A DNA stretch of 64,000 bases from Pseudomonas sp. St316. GTDB taxonomy: Bacteria; Pseudomonadota; Gammaproteobacteria; Pseudomonadales; Pseudomonadaceae. A program made the position numbers and the translations under genes. Below are positions 62,472-64,000 of the stretch, in pieces. A model generated the notes under the pieces. That model was given only the letters and a program-made list of their open reading frames with translations, was not told the DNA's origin and did no database searches. The stretch is from positions 4,154,001 to 4,218,000 of the forward strand of contig NZ_AP021901.1 of the NCBI RefSeq assembly GCF_018325905.1, written 5' to 3'. The stretch's first letter is position 1. Each line of letters starts with the position of its first letter.

Positions 62472-64000
62472 ATGCTCATGAGCACTAACAGCTACCTGGA
62501 GTTTTACCTTTCCCTGCTGGCCTGGATCATCAACAACGGTATCTGGAACATCCTATCCGATACTGGATTGTTCGCCGCACCCTTCGGCGCGATCATCTTG
62601 CAAGAGTGGTTGTCTGCCCGCCAGCAAGGCGCGGATGAAGGCAACAAGGGATTGCTCTCGGTACCGAGGATCGAGAACCGGCTTTGGTTGGCCTACATCA
62701 TCGTATTGTTCGGCTGCGCGCCGGTCTTTCCGTTAAACCTCTCTTCAATGGCGTTCGATGATGCAGCGAGCCAGCGCTGCGGCATCAGTGTGGCCAAGCC
62801 AGCGGAAACCGCTTGGGGCACCACCTTCAACACCATCGGCGAACGCTCTGCCAACGTGCCAATCTGGTGGTTCCTGGTGCACGCCTTGAGCAAAGGAGTG
62901 ACCGCTGCGGCCATCGCCTCCATCCCCTGCGCACCGGATATCCGGCAGATACGCATGGAGATCGACAGTTCTCGCATCGATAATCAGGTACTGCTACAGG
63001 AGGTCGCCGACTTCACTCGCGACTGCTACGGCTATTCCCGTTCTCGGCTGTTCACCAACCGTCCTCAGTTGGACAAGGCACAAAGTCATGATGCGTCCTG
63101 GATCGGCTCACGCTATTTTCTCGACACACCAGGCTACTACGACACCGATCGCTCGAGGACACCGCGAGTCAGTTGGCCCTACGATGAAACCCGCGATATT
63201 TCCTTGCCACGGCTGGAAAATGGCGCGGGCTACCCCACTTGCAAACAGTGGTGGGGGGACAGCGGAGTCGGGTTGCGAGAGCGCTTGATCGAGCAAGTCG
63301 ATCCTTCGCTGCTGACTCAGCTGAAAGGCTGGTTGACTGGTCGCTCAAGCAACGAGATCGAGGATGCCACCCTGCGCGAACTGGTCAGCCCACGCCAACA
63401 ATCGATGTCCATGTCGCCCGGACAGGTGTACCAGGACTACGGCTCCAGTGCTCGCGGTGGGTCGATCAATCAGGGGCTTAATAACCTGGCCACCAACACT
63501 GGGCTAGCCCTCGGTTCCTTCAGCAACTTCCCGGCGATGAACGCGCTACGCGCCGCTCTGCCGATGGTGCAGGCTTTCCTGATCATGGGCGTCATCATCA
63601 GCCTGCCACTGATCCTGCTGGTCAGTACCTACCAGCTAAAGACCGTCATGACGGTGACGTTCGCGCTGTTCACGCTGCACATGCTGACCTTCTGGTGGGA
63701 GCTGGCCCGTTGGATCGATTCCAGCATGCTCGATACCTTGTATAACCAAGTGTCGACTTCCAATCAGGTGCTGTTGTCGCTGCCGACATCCGGATTTATG
63801 GATGGAACGGTCACGGCGCAGGTGATTGAGTATGTGATGGGGGCAATGTTCATCGTACTGCCTATGCTGTTCCTTGGAGCTATGAGCTGGACAGGATATG
63901 CAGTAGGAAACGGGATTCAAGGCATGTTGGCGAACGGCAGCAAAGCAGCAAGTGATTCAGCAAGCAAAGGTACGGATCAAGTAGTGGGGGCGGCTAGCCG
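62472..64000 (+). CDS. traG: Conjugal transfer protein TraG, N-terminal domain (3' end beyond the window)
   Basis: At least 509 residues are visible; the gene runs off the window. The N-terminus YLEFYLSLLAWIINNGIWNILSDTGL and RIENRLWLAYIIVLFGCAPVFPLNLSSMAFDD, and three membrane helices later (MVQAFLIMGVIISLPLILLVS; VTFALFTLHMLTFWW; VMGAMFIVLPMLFLGAMSW), match the TraG N-terminal family. TraG stabilises mating pairs and the channel. It starts at 62472, ten bases after the preceding stop. Confidence 0.9.
   Translation, partial: MLMSTNSYLEFYLSLLAWIINNGIWNILSDTGLFAAPFGAIILQEWLSARQQGADEGNKGLLSVPRIENRLWLAYIIVLFGCAPVFPLNLSSMAFDDAASQRCGISVAKPAETAWGTTFNTIGERSANVPIWWFLVHALSKGVTAAAIASIPCAPDIRQIRMEIDSSRIDNQVLLQEVADFTRDCYGYSRSRLFTNRPQLDKAQSHDASWIGSRYFLDTPGYYDTDRSRTPRVSWPYDETRDISLPRLENGAGYPTCKQWWGDSGVGLRERLIEQVDPSLLTQLKGWLTGRSSNEIEDATLRELVSPRQQSMSMSPGQVYQDYGSSARGGSINQGLNNLATNTGLALGSFSNFPAMNALRAALPMVQAFLIMGVIISLPLILLVSTYQLKTVMTVTFALFTLHMLTFWWELARWIDSSMLDTLYNQVSTSNQVLLSLPTSGFMDGTVTAQVIEYVMGAMFIVLPMLFLGAMSWTGYAVGNGIQGMLANGSKAASDSASKGTDQVVGAAS

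Overview
The window looks like the chromosome of a Pseudomonas (fluorescens/putida-like group) carrying the first ~37 kb of a large integrative and conjugative element (ICE). Reasons: an OprM/MexB/MexA-type efflux operon, a mannitol/sorbitol mtl operon with AraC-type MtlR, several LysR-regulated oxidoreductase clusters, and a core of ICE genes of the PFGI-1/PAGI-2/ICEclc type with an MPF-G type IV secretion system. No tRNA, rRNA or CRISPR array was seen.

Region 1 (1-26.9 kb, chromosome-like). Minus strand: RND efflux operon (adaptor, pump, start of the outer-membrane factor), then an XdhC-like gene with a frameshifted C-terminus beside a LysR regulator, a cyclophilin-like protein and a second LysR. 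Plus strand: a four-gene cluster (Tat-signal SDR, metallo-beta-lactamase-fold hydrolase, NTP/NDP-exchanger-like permease, Tat-signal NADP oxidoreductase). Minus strand: polyol ABC importer mtlEFGK with an SDR polyol dehydrogenase; divergently mtlR and a fructokinase. Together these would import a hexitol, oxidise it to fructose and phosphorylate it. Then a LysR gene, divergent from a glycine-betaine-type binding protein, a HAD hydrolase and a frameshifted FAD oxidoreductase; a small orphan gene, a methyltransferase and a RibD-like gene remnant.

Region 2 (about 27-43 kb, ICE replication/maintenance end). An orphan accessory gene, alpA, parA, a small ORF, parB, DUF2857, a STY4528-type replication protein, PFL_4669-type protein, DUF3158 protein, ssb, a CoiA-like gene with a broken 5' end, topB, a DUF4880-like small protein, an XRE regulator, a 0.9 kb non-coding stretch rich in hairpins, then STY4534, a CxxC small protein, radC and a hypothetical. 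The exact chromosome/ICE junction is not visible; it must lie between about 26.6 and 28.3 kb.

Region 3 (42.4-64 kb, conjugation machinery). PilL-N, a coiled-coil membrane protein, TIGR03759, lytic transglycosylase, TIGR03765, coupling protein TraD, TIGR03747, [cargo], RAQPRD, TIGR03758, 03745, 03750, 03746, 03749, 03752, 03751, the VirB4-like ATPase 03744, [cargo], TIGR03756, 03755, a small membrane protein and the start of TraG. Many start/stop codons overlap by four bases, so the blocks are translationally coupled. Two cargo insertions interrupt the machinery: an A+T-rich antisense pair (HExxH metalloprotease-like plus multi-pass membrane protein, 48.4-50.2 kb), and an antisense zeta-toxin/antitoxin pair with a QslA-like protein and an XRE regulator (57.8-59.7 kb).

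Most interesting: an iteron-like array plus an A+T-rich box inside the STY4528 replication gene (32532-32678), resembling an origin embedded in an initiator gene; the structured non-coding region with a perfect 20-bp-arm hairpin (39.1-40.0 kb); the protease/membrane cargo pair; and three single-base frameshifts that could be real decay or base-calling errors, two of them in runs of G. All functional assignments come from reading the protein sequences and remembered family features; no database search was run.
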